A DNA stretch of 64,000 nucleotides from CAZLQF01 sp964561545. Lineage in GTDB: Bacteria > Bacteroidota > Bacteroidia > CAILMK01 > CAYYUA01. Below the pieces are notes generated by a model. The model did no database searches, had not been told where the DNA came from, and worked only from the letters and a program-made list of their open reading frames with translations. Below are positions 17,762 to 25,448 of this stretch, in pieces. The stretch is taken from positions 9,291-73,290 of the forward strand of contig CAZLQF010000014.1 of the NCBI GenBank assembly GCA_964561545.1. The letters run 5' to 3'. Position 1 is the first letter of the stretch. The number at the start of each line of letters is the position of its first letter. The position numbers and the translations under genes were made by a program.

Positions 17762-19215
17762 AAATAAGAGGCCAGCCATTCCTCGTAATTGATGAGGTCA
17801 TTAGACGTGTCGGCATTTTTCTCGGCTTCCCTGAATGCCTCTATCTCATCCACCAATTCCTGATTGTTTTTCCAATACAAGGAGCAAGACATTTGCTCCA
17901 AAAGTTTTATTAAAGTTGCTTCTCTTTGGTAATCCTGACCGGCCAGAACGTGCGGAAAGTCTTTTTTTAGATGATGGATTCTTTTTTCCAGGATGTCAAG
18001 GTCTCTAATTTTATGGCGGATCATTAGTTCATTCAAGCGGATTTTAAACCTTAAGTATTCATCTAACTTAGGGTAACTTGCATCTTGATACAATTCATTG
18101 AGTTGTTTAATGGCAAGCTTATTTTTCCCGGTTTCATAATACATTAAGGCCAGGTTGAGCAATACAAATACCGGGTAATGGGAGAGCTGCTTAACTTTTT
18201 CATCTCCCTTGAGGTTTTCTAATAGATCAATGGCTTTTTGAGGAGCAATCTGGGAATAATTAATAAAAAGCGCATTATAGTAAAATATCAAGTATTTGTT
18301 GTAATAAAGGCAATGATACCTTTTCATTTCTCTTTTCAATAATGCTCCATATTTTAAGGACTCGTCATGGTTGCCGATTTTAAAGTTTGCATTTACCAAA
18401 TACGATATCATTTTTAATTTGGTATCGTGGTTTTGCTTGTTAAAGAGGCCTTCTGATGAAAAAGCGTTGTAAGTGTTTTCAATGTACTCCGCCAGTGCTT
18501 GAAACTCGTTATTTTGCAGCAGCATGTTACTAACGGCATGGTAAATCTTAAAACGAAACGAAGGCGTGTTTACCAAATCATATTGCTGGCTGAATTTATC
18601 AATGGTTTTTTGAAGCATCCCAGAAATTTCAGGGGATTTTGAGGTTCGGTTGTAAGTTCGGTGGATTCTGTTTTTAACAAGGGCCAATAATTCATCTATT
18701 TCGCGAAGTTGATCTAATTTTTTCCGGTTGTAATTTCTTTTGATGATGTAAGATTCAGGGTCTACATCCAGGGATTCTCCTCCTAACTGTATCAGTTCAC
18801 CGTAAATCAAATCTAAAATGCCATATTTTTCAAAGTTTAGCGCCTGTTTCTCGGCTTTTATTAGGTATCGATAAGCCAATTGGTAGTGATACCGCTCGGT
18901 AAATAACCTGGCGAGGCCATAGTTTTTAATAACCTTTTGCTCAGGATCCTTTTCGGTGTTTAAAAAAAGTAAGCTTTTGTTAATGTCGGCTACCACCTTA
19001 TTTTTAAGCCTGTAAAAAGGGTTTTTAGAAGCATTGTTCGGGAAAAGTTTGTTAAAAATTTCTTCATCATTGGCATGGCCATCGTTTTTCCTGTAATAAT
19101 TAAATAAATTAAGATCTTTGCGTTCCTTATGGTTACGCGTTCTATTGGCGATTAATTTGTAACTTTTTACCTCTTCTTTGGAAAGCTGATCTATTAAAGC
19201 CTTTAAAACGTCCAT
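17758..19215 (-). CDS. Unrecognised helical-repeat protein, TPR-like
   Basis: The 485-residue protein is almost wholly alpha-helical, without signal peptide or membrane segment. Paired helices with TPR-like spacing recur between about residues 85 and 430 (for example YHYQLAYRYLIKAEKQA and FVLLNLALMYYETGKNKLAIKQL). This suggests a cytoplasmic scaffold or protein-binding solenoid. The N-terminal 80 residues (starting MDVLKALIDQLSKEEV) are charged. I do not recognise a named family and assign no function. It is monocistronic and converges with the SirB1-like gene. The start ATG follows an AT-rich leader. Confidence 0.7.
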   Translation of the reverse strand: MDVLKALIDQLSKEEVKSYKLIANRTRNHKERKDLNLFNYYRKNDGHANDEEIFNKLFPNNASKNPFYRLKNKVVADINKSLLFLNTEKDPEQKVIKNYGLARLFTERYHYQLAYRYLIKAEKQALNFEKYGILDLIYGELIQLGGESLDVDPESYIIKRNYNRKKLDQLREIDELLALVKNRIHRTYNRTSKSPEISGMLQKTIDKFSQQYDLVNTPSFRFKIYHAVSNMLLQNNEFQALAEYIENTYNAFSSEGLFNKQNHDTKLKMISYLVNANFKIGNHDESLKYGALLKREMKRYHCLYYNKYLIFYYNALFINYSQIAPQKAIDLLENLKGDEKVKQLSHYPVFVLLNLALMYYETGKNKLAIKQLNELYQDASYPKLDEYLRFKIRLNELMIRHKIRDLDILEKRIHHLKKDFPHVLAGQDYQREATLIKLLEQMSCSLYWKNNQELVDEIEAFREAEKNADTSNDLINYEEWLASYF

Positions 19216-19303
19216 AGGAGCTATTTTAAAAATGTAAGATAAATAATAATATGTTTTTGAAAAAATAAAATCAAGAATTTAACTTTAAACAAAATTTTAA
19301 AAA

Positions 19304-19996
19304 ATGAAGCAAGCATTACTTTTTATTATCTTAGTATGGGGAGCGGTCTTGACAGGACATGCTCAAGAAGAAAACGGGTTTGAATTAGATTTATCCCAAA
19401 TGCCCGATGAAGTGGTTAGGGATTCTGTTTATAGCTTTAGCATACCTTTAGAATTTACAGGGGATACCTCTCACAATACCAAAATACATTTGGTCTATGC
19501 TATCAATAATGGCTCGCCCCAATTCGATATGGAGCACCGTGAGCAAAGTGAAAAGTTTTCGGTCAGCCCTCAGGATAACAGAGATACCATAAATGTCGAT
19601 ACCTTTCGATTTTCTTCAGCCAAGGTTGATAAGGGGGTTAATGTTGTTGAAATATGGCCTGCTACGCCTGATACCACGGTCTTAGGGGATACAGCAACCA
19701 AACAGATCACTGCGGTAGATAACTCAACAGGAGGGCTTCACAATCCCAAAAACCAAGATTTAAAAATTTACCCCAATCCAACATCGCAAAAATTAAAGCT
19801 TAACAGCAATCATTGGGAACTTAAAGAGCTAACTATTTTCAACGACCAAGGAAAGCAGGTTAAAAGCTTTTCAAAACCAGCCCAATCAGTTTTGGTCGGT
19901 GACCTCCCCAAAGGACTTTACATTTTAAAAGCTCGTTTAACATCTCAATCCTTAGATGAAGCGGTAATTACCAAAAAATTGATTTTGAATAGGTGA
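19304..19996 (+). CDS. Secreted protein with T9SS type A sorting domain
   Basis: The 230-residue product has a signal peptide (MKQALLFIILVWGAVLTGHAQ), a beta-rich middle (about residues 25-140) with a Ser/Thr/Asp-rich composition and no family I recognise, and a type A sorting domain (about 147-230). The sorting domain shows IYPNPTSQKLKLNS, LTIFNDQGKQV and LPKGLYILKA. The middle region may be an adhesion-type beta domain; this is a guess. It is transcribed divergently from the helical-repeat gene and converges with pruA across a terminator. Confidence 0.75.
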   Translation: MKQALLFIILVWGAVLTGHAQEENGFELDLSQMPDEVVRDSVYSFSIPLEFTGDTSHNTKIHLVYAINNGSPQFDMEHREQSEKFSVSPQDNRDTINVDTFRFSSAKVDKGVNVVEIWPATPDTTVLGDTATKQITAVDNSTGGLHNPKNQDLKIYPNPTSQKLKLNSNHWELKELTIFNDQGKQVKSFSKPAQSVLVGDLPKGLYILKARLTSQSLDEAVITKKLILNR

Positions 19997-20061
19997 ACGG
20001 TTCGCATTGAATGCCAACCCATCTATTAAATAGACTTGCTGCAGGAAGAGGTAAAATAAAA

Positions 20062-20095
20062 AAGCCCCAACCGTAGAATATCTCTGGCGGGGCTT
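20062..20095 (-). terminator. Intrinsic terminator of pruA
   Basis: The arms AAGCCCC (20062-20068) and GGGGCTT (20089-20095) pair perfectly around a 20-base loop. Read on the minus strand the hairpin is followed by a T-rich run (the A tract at 20053-20062), the form expected 26 bases beyond the pruA stop. It may act weakly on the plus strand too. Confidence 0.75.
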
Positions 20096-20120
20096 CTTTG
20101 GCTATAGGCTTTTTTTAGCT

Positions 20121-21755
20121 TTATTCCTCACTAAGGAAAGGATAACTGTAATCCCTTGGTGTAACAAAGGTTTCTTTAACAGAGCGCATGGATATCCAGC
20201 GTACCAAATTTAAGTAGGAACCAGCTTTGTCGTTGGTACCAGATTGACGGGCACCGCCAAAAGATTGTTGGCCTACCACGGAGCCCGTAGGTTTGTCATT
20301 GATGTAAAAGTTACCCGCCGCGTCTTCCAGCTTTTTATCAGCCAGCTTGATGGCATCGCGGTCTTGCGCCAAAATAGCGCCGGTCAGTGCATAAGGAGAA
20401 GTTTGATCTACCAACTCAAGGGTTTCCTCAAACTTATTCTCATCGTAAACGTAAATGGTTAAGACCGGCCCAAAGAGCTCTTCTTGCATGGTGATATATT
20501 TGGGATCTTTGGCGAGGATAACGGTCGGCTCCACAAAATACCCTACAGATTTATCGCAATTGCCCCCAATGATCACTTCGGCATCATTGTCTTGCTTGGC
20601 CTGTTCGATGTAACTTTTGTGTTTTTCAAAAGCATTCTCGTCAATTACAGCATTAATAAAATTGGTAAAATCTTCTACATCACCCATTTTAAAAGTGTTC
20701 ATCTGTTGTTCCAGGATCTCTTTTACTTCATCCCAGCGATTAGAGGGAATGTAGGCCCTTGAGGCTGCTGAGCACTTTTGGCCTTGGTATTCGAAAGCAC
20801 CTCTGCTAAGAGCTGTGGCCACTTGGTCTGCATGAGCAGATTCGTGCATTACAACAAAGTCTTTACCACCGGATTCTCCGACTATACGTGGGAAGGACTT
20901 GTATTTATCAATGTTCTGGCCTGCTTGCTTCCACAAGTCTTTCAGAACTTTATTAGATCCGGTAAAATGCAATCCGGCAAAATCAGGATGGTCCAAAATT
21001 GTATTGGTGGTTTCTTCAGGATCGGCAAATATCATGTTGATTACGCCATCGGGTAAGCCGGCTTCTTTGAAAATTTCCATGGTAACCTGGGCAGAATAGA
21101 TCTGTTTGTCAGATGGCTTCCAAATGGCGGTATTGCCCATTAAGGCTGGAGCAGCTGGTAAGTTACCACTAATGGAAGTAAAGTTGAAGGGTGTAACGGC
21201 ATAAACAAAGCCTTCCAGCGGCCTGTAATCGCTACGATTCCACATCCATTTGCCATTGTTGGGTTGGCCCTCATAAATTTCTTGGGCTGCCCAGACGTTG
21301 AATTTAAGAAAGTCTATAAACTCAGCAGATGCTTCAATTTCTGATTGAAAGGCATTTTTAGACTGCCCTACCATCGTAGCAGCATTCATTTTTTGCCGAT
21401 AGGGCCCTTGAAGCAGGTCTGCTGCCTTTAAAAATATGGATGCCCGATCTTTCCAGGGCATGTTGCGCCATTTTTCCTTGGCATCTAAAGAAGCTTTAAT
21501 GGCATCCTGGACTTGCTGTTTTCCTCCATAATAATAATTTGCCACCGTTTGGTTCAAGCGGTGAGGCGGCCGGTATTCTCGTATATCGTTGGTTTTTACT
21601 TCCTTGCCATTGATGATCATGGGTACTTCCCGGACTTCGCTGTAGCATTTTTTTATTTCCTGCTTAAGCTCCTTTTTTTCAGGAGTTCCTGGACCATAAG
21701 ATAAAAATGGTTCGTTATTGGGTTTGGAGATTTTAAAAAATCCGTCTGCTGCCAT
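20121..21755 (-). CDS. pruA: L-glutamate gamma-semialdehyde (1-pyrroline-5-carboxylate) dehydrogenase
   Basis: The 544-residue aldehyde dehydrogenase catalyses the second step of proline breakdown, oxidising glutamate semialdehyde to glutamate with NAD+. The catalytic cysteine is C328 in EYQGQKCSA, and the general-base region is ESGGKDF. The N-terminal LSYGPGTPEKKEL and the C-terminal QQSFGGARQSGTNDKAGS are typical of the stand-alone P5C dehydrogenase clade of about 540 residues. No proline dehydrogenase is adjacent, so it is the monofunctional form and its partner lies elsewhere. A Bacteroidota -7 element sits 25 bases upstream. Confidence 0.94.
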   Translation of the reverse strand: MAADGFFKISKPNNEPFLSYGPGTPEKKELKQEIKKCYSEVREVPMIINGKEVKTNDIREYRPPHRLNQTVANYYYGGKQQVQDAIKASLDAKEKWRNMPWKDRASIFLKAADLLQGPYRQKMNAATMVGQSKNAFQSEIEASAEFIDFLKFNVWAAQEIYEGQPNNGKWMWNRSDYRPLEGFVYAVTPFNFTSISGNLPAAPALMGNTAIWKPSDKQIYSAQVTMEIFKEAGLPDGVINMIFADPEETTNTILDHPDFAGLHFTGSNKVLKDLWKQAGQNIDKYKSFPRIVGESGGKDFVVMHESAHADQVATALSRGAFEYQGQKCSAASRAYIPSNRWDEVKEILEQQMNTFKMGDVEDFTNFINAVIDENAFEKHKSYIEQAKQDNDAEVIIGGNCDKSVGYFVEPTVILAKDPKYITMQEELFGPVLTIYVYDENKFEETLELVDQTSPYALTGAILAQDRDAIKLADKKLEDAAGNFYINDKPTGSVVGQQSFGGARQSGTNDKAGSYLNLVRWISMRSVKETFVTPRDYSYPFLSEE

Positions 21756-21779
21756 AATGTTTTGATTTTTAGTTTACCA

Positions 21780-21787
21780 CAAAAATA
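21780..21787 (-). promoter_or_regulatory. Candidate -7 element for pruA
   Basis: TATTTTTG on the minus strand fits TAnnTTTG and lies 24 bases before the pruA ATG. A TTG lies upstream but about 27 bases away, longer than the usual spacing, so only the -7 element is well supported. Confidence 0.5.
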
Positions 21788-21909
21788 GAAAATTTCCGGC
21801 CTTTCATTGAGAAGCAATCCATTGATTTCAATACACTTAAATTCGCGATCAATTGTAAATCTATTTGGTATTTCTGCTAACTTGGTTCCTGCTTTAAAGC
21901 TTCCAATAA

Positions 21910-22395
21910 ATGCTCAAAACCCGTTTCAGGATCGATACCCAACTTTCTAAAAAATCGATTGTATCGGTATTACTGGAAAATACCGAAGTCACCAATCCGT
22001 GGCAATATTTAAAGGATCCATCCAAGCCATTGAAAGGTGATATTAACGAAAATCAATTCACCCTTGCTTTAAATACTTGGTATGCCAATGGTTCTTTTCC
22101 GCTAGCTTCGGGAACAATCGAAGAAACAGGTTATGGCTGTGTAATAGAAGTATCCCTTCATGCCCGTCAACTGGCCTTGCCTTTTTTGGTTTCGTTTCTG
22201 TTTGCCTTAGCATTTTTGGCTGCAGTTGTACTACTACTGTTTCAATTTGACTTGTTCTTAATTCAGGACTTAAGGGCCTTTATTTGGATCTTTATCTTGT
22301 CCATCCCCATCATGTTGATTCCTTTCTATTTTGAAAAAAGAAGCCTTGAAAGAACATTGGTAGATTTACTGGAGGGAGAGCTTACTTATCAATAA
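21910..22395 (+). CDS. Unrecognised small membrane protein with two membrane segments
   Basis: The 161-residue protein has a soluble N-terminal part (about 1-95) and two adjacent hydrophobic segments (about 97-115 and 121-140) separated by a short loop (FDLFLIQDLRAF), then a charged tail. No catalytic motif or family is recognised. It lies divergently from pruA and 110 bases before the EamA transporter gene, which has its own promoter. It is likely a real gene because composition and a normal ATG start agree, but function is unknown. Confidence 0.6.
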   Translation: MLKTRFRIDTQLSKKSIVSVLLENTEVTNPWQYLKDPSKPLKGDINENQFTLALNTWYANGSFPLASGTIEETGYGCVIEVSLHARQLALPFLVSFLFALAFLAAVVLLLFQFDLFLIQDLRAFIWIFILSIPIMLIPFYFEKRSLERTLVDLLEGELTYQ

Positions 22396-22439
22396 AAATT
22401 GAAGTATGTTTTGAATTATGTTACTTTCTTTCCCAACCC

Positions 22440-22472
22440 TTGCCCCAATTAAACGTATTCCCTCTATTTTTG
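22440..22472 (+). promoter_or_regulatory. Bacteroidota-type promoter of the EamA gene
   Basis: TTG (22440-22442), 22 bases, then TATTTTTG (22465-22472) fits the phylum consensus. The first in-frame start downstream is the TTG at 22505, which gives a leader of about 28 bases and supports that start. Confidence 0.65.
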
Positions 22473-22504
22473 CAAGGTTTTAAAAGTATTAAAACAACCA
22501 AAGA

Positions 22505-23395
22505 TTGACTTCTAAAACCTTTTCCTACCTACAGATACACACAGCTGTGTTGCTGTTTGGTTTTACGGCCATCCTCGGGCGCTTGATCCATATTTCCGAA
22601 TTAGGCATTGTTTGGCACCGGTTGATCATAACCTGCGCCAGTTTGCTATTTTTACCACAGGTTTGGCGTGAACTAAAACATACTGATTGGAGGACTACCC
22701 TTAAACTCTCAGGTATTGGTATATTGGTTAGTTTACATTGGGTGCTGTTCTATGGGGCTGTCAAATATTCAAATGTTTCGGTTACGCTAAGCTGTATGGC
22801 CACATCCTCTTTTTTTACGGCCCTGATTGAACCTTTGTTCTTTCAAAAACGCGTGAAATCCTATGAACTCATTTTAGGCGTTTTTATAATTGGTGGCATT
22901 TATTTGATCTTCTTTTTTACGGAATTGTATTTAGCTGGTATTATAATGGGATTGCTGGCAGCTTTTCTGGCAGCTACCTTTGCCACCCTCAACAAGAAGA
23001 TGGTGACCAACCAGGGTGCCCTGAGCATGACGTTCATCGAATTAGGAGCGGGCTGGCTGTTTCTTAACCTGGTTACGCCCATTTATTTTAACCTCTTTCC
23101 CGAATCAGGATTTGAGGCCAGTGGTATGGATTGGATGTACCTGATCGTATTGGGCTTACTGTGTACCACTTTTGCTTTTGTGTTATCCATTCAAGCGCTT
23201 AAAAACCTGACCGCTTTCGCCACTAACCTCACCATTAATCTTGAGCCTATTTACGGGATTATCATGGCCTTTTTTATCTTTAATGAGCATCAGGAAATGG
23301 ATTATAGGTTTTATTTCGGAACGCTATTGATCTTAACCGCCATTTTCCTTCATCCAATTTTGGAAAAACGATTGGGTGCGAAAGAAGCGCCCTGA
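22505..23395 (+). CDS. EamA/DMT-superfamily transporter
   Basis: The 296-residue protein has ten predicted membrane segments in two EamA repeats (about residues 5-135 and 145-285), the RhaT/YdcZ-type metabolite exporter architecture. Each repeat ends with the typical short loop before the last helix (KRVKSYELILGVFIIG; EMDYRFYFGTLLIL). The start is a TTG (TSKTFSYLQIHTAVLLF) about 28 bases after the predicted transcription start; no ATG occurs before the third membrane segment. Substrate is unknown. Confidence 0.85.
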   Translation: MTSKTFSYLQIHTAVLLFGFTAILGRLIHISELGIVWHRLIITCASLLFLPQVWRELKHTDWRTTLKLSGIGILVSLHWVLFYGAVKYSNVSVTLSCMATSSFFTALIEPLFFQKRVKSYELILGVFIIGGIYLIFFFTELYLAGIIMGLLAAFLAATFATLNKKMVTNQGALSMTFIELGAGWLFLNLVTPIYFNLFPESGFEASGMDWMYLIVLGLLCTTFAFVLSIQALKNLTAFATNLTINLEPIYGIIMAFFIFNEHQEMDYRFYFGTLLILTAIFLHPILEKRLGAKEAP

Positions 23396-23466
23396 ATTTT
23401 TCTACAATAAAAAAATTATAGCTAAAAGGTGGGATTGTTCAGGAGAGAAAATGGGGCAGCAAACCG

Positions 23467-24015
23467 TTAATACATGTTCCCTTCGTAGTTAAACAAACTA
23501 ATGATTGACTGGCCGTATTTGTATTTTTTGATGAAATGAGGGATGTCACCAAATTCCTCTTTCTTGTAATGTTCCAAGGCAAATAAACCTTTCGGTTTCA
23601 ACAACTGCTTTTCAAAAACTTTATACACCATGTTTTTACTCTCTGGGTTGTTGAATGGTGGATCAGCAAATATAATATCAAACGTCTCGTCTGTATTTTC
23701 CAGATAACTCATGACCTCAATGCAAATGGGCTCAATTTCGTAAAATTCAAAACGTTCGCTTTCCTTGTTAATGAACTTGATGGAGCTTGAATTTTGCTCA
23801 ACAGCGACTATATGGGGTGTTCCACGGCTTGCAAATTCAAAACTAACACTACCCGTACCTGAGTAAAGGTCTAAAACCGAGACTTCATCAAAGTAGTAAT
23901 AATTGTTCAAAATATTAAAAAGTCCCTCTTTGCTCCGATCTGTTGTAGGCCGAGCTGGCAAGTCATTTGGAGGGTAGATGGACATGCCTTTCTTTGATCC
24001 ACTAATTATTCGCAT
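23467..24015 (-). CDS. rsmD: 16S rRNA (guanine966-N2)-methyltransferase
   Basis: The 182-residue enzyme methylates G966 of 16S rRNA. MRIISGSKKGM is the typical N-terminus, SKEGLFNIL follows, motif I is DLYSGTGSVSFEFASRG, and the catalytic motif IV is FADPPF. It overlaps the 3' end of the DUF3822 gene by 10 bases, which suggests translational coupling; this gene pair is common in Bacteroidota. It is the last gene of the minus-strand operon. Confidence 0.93.
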   Translation of the reverse strand: MRIISGSKKGMSIYPPNDLPARPTTDRSKEGLFNILNNYYYFDEVSVLDLYSGTGSVSFEFASRGTPHIVAVEQNSSSIKFINKESERFEFYEIEPICIEVMSYLENTDETFDIIFADPPFNNPESKNMVYKVFEKQLLKPKGLFALEHYKKEEFGDIPHFIKKYKYGQSIISLFNYEGNMY

Positions 24016-24758
24016 AAGCCGATACCAAATAAGGTATAGTAGTTGTGAGCAGAAATTTGATTGAATTGATGACTGTATTCCAACGTTTCAGGCCTTTGGC
24101 CAAAGGAAATGTTCTTCAAATAACGTTCAAGCAGTTGATACAATTCCGAGTTACGATAGAATTCACCGGTAAAAACATAAGGATCTTTATGTGGTTTGAT
24201 CTCCAGCTTTTCGCTTACGTACATTAAATAATAAAGCAAATCAACATCATTGGAGTAAGAAAAAATATTAAAGAAATGAAGGCTCCCTTGTTTCATAACG
24301 GCAATCCTTGCCAGGGACGCTTCTAAATCAGTAATGATCAAATTCTGATAATCTTTTTGGTATTGAATCAGAATGTTTTCAAGGAATAAAGTACCGGAGT
24401 GGTAAAGATGTTGGGGTGCTTTTATGTTTGCTTTAAACGAATCTAAAAGCGTGGAAGGTAAACTCCAGACAAAATATGCCCTTAATTCATTAACAAAGTT
24501 TTCCTCAATAGTTTCCTCGGAGGTTTTTTGAAAATTAAGGTTGAAATAGGAATATTTTAATTCGTGATCAAAAAAAGCTTCGGGTACCAAAGTTCCGCGC
24601 GAATTGGATAATACCAGGTTAACGGTATTGTATTCTGGGGTTAGTAAATCAGCATTGGCCAATGCTTTCGGGGCTTCTTTCAAAGGATCATTTGATGCCT
24701 CGGGCATGGGCAATGGCTCCAAGTAAACAAACTTTCCTCGCTCACGGTCATATACCAA
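24006..24758 (-). CDS. DUF3822 family protein, possibly ASKHA (actin-like) fold
   Basis: The stated region is 250 residues from a TTG, but the coding frame is open upstream with family-like sequence to about 24890. A protein strand pattern (GFDLDLADQYDLTIGYERD, then FLVYD) that I associate with the DUF3822 N-terminus lies before this TTG. No ATG, GTG or TTG exists there, and an ATT at 24839 is a possible true start. The arrangement of LTIGYERDQIDFLVYD, LIITDLEASLARIAVMKQG and PYVFTGEFYRNSELY resembles the duplicated phosphate and nucleotide motifs of PilM/GspL-type actin-like proteins; this is inference. Its end overlaps rsmD by 10 bases. Confidence 0.75.
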   Translation of the reverse strand: MVYDRERGKFVYLEPLPMPEASNDPLKEAPKALANADLLTPEYNTVNLVLSNSRGTLVPEAFFDHELKYSYFNLNFQKTSEETIEENFVNELRAYFVWSLPSTLLDSFKANIKAPQHLYHSGTLFLENILIQYQKDYQNLIITDLEASLARIAVMKQGSLHFFNIFSYSNDVDLLYYLMYVSEKLEIKPHKDPYVFTGEFYRNSELYQLLERYLKNISFGQRPETLEYSHQFNQISAHNYYTLFGIGLCE

Positions 24759-24861
24759 AAAATCTATTTGATCCCGCTCATAACCAATAGTAAGGTCATA
24801 TTGATCTGCTAAATCCAGATCAAAACCCTCATCTTTAATGCGTTTTGTTTTCCTTATTTGT

Positions 24862-25398
24862 TTACTGCCAGTTGCCAGAAGTAGTTGCTTTCGTTAATGA
24901 ACCAACTTTGAGTGTTGTACCTTTTATCGGGCGTACGTCCTTGGCTTCAAATACGTTGACGTTAACCCCCCTTTCCGTGATCATGTCTGCTTCCAAGTTA
25001 AATTTTTTGCCACCAGTGTTTGGCGAATATTGTATCGAATCAATGGGATAGTCTTCAGCAAATAGATCATCCTTAATGGGCACATAAGAAGTATCCCTGC
25101 TTACTTGAATTGTTGTATCGTTGGGATCACCTACTGTCTTAATCCTGGTGAAGCTATCATGTTTAACAGTGTAGAGGAGGCTGTCCCAGTTTCCTGTATA
25201 TTTACCATGGAGTTCTTTGTAAGCATTTTCCGCATCACGTACATGCTTGAGCCGCTTAATAACCTTATTCTTAGTTTCTTTAATCCTTTGTTCCTTAACA
25301 ATAGGTTCCCTGATTACTGCGTAAAGCCAGTAACCAAGCAAAAGGACAACGAGTACAAGTACTAATCTTGTGACGATCTCTACAGTTCTCTGATTCAT
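24862..25398 (-). CDS. Single-pass protein resembling pseudopilins
   Basis: The 178-residue protein has a short N-terminus, one membrane segment (about residues 10-30, RLVLVLVVLLLGYWLYAVI) and a long amphipathic helix (KEQRIKETKNKVIKRLKHVRDAENAY). A small beta-rich periplasmic domain beginning with HGKYTGNWDSLLYTVKHD follows. This layout resembles type IV pilin-like or pseudopilin proteins. I see no prepilin peptidase site (no G-F/T-L-x-E), so it would not be processed in the standard way. It lies 50 bases after the HHH-barrel gene and its stop lies next to the DUF3822 open frame, so an operon is likely. No function is established. Confidence 0.65.
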   Translation of the reverse strand: MNQRTVEIVTRLVLVLVVLLLGYWLYAVIREPIVKEQRIKETKNKVIKRLKHVRDAENAYKELHGKYTGNWDSLLYTVKHDSFTRIKTVGDPNDTTIQVSRDTSYVPIKDDLFAEDYPIDSIQYSPNTGGKKFNLEADMITERGVNVNVFEAKDVRPIKGTTLKVGSLTKATTSGNWQ

Positions 25399-25448
25399 GA
25401 TTGTTGGTTTCGAATTTCTTGAGGCATCGCAAAGCTATAAATTATCTG

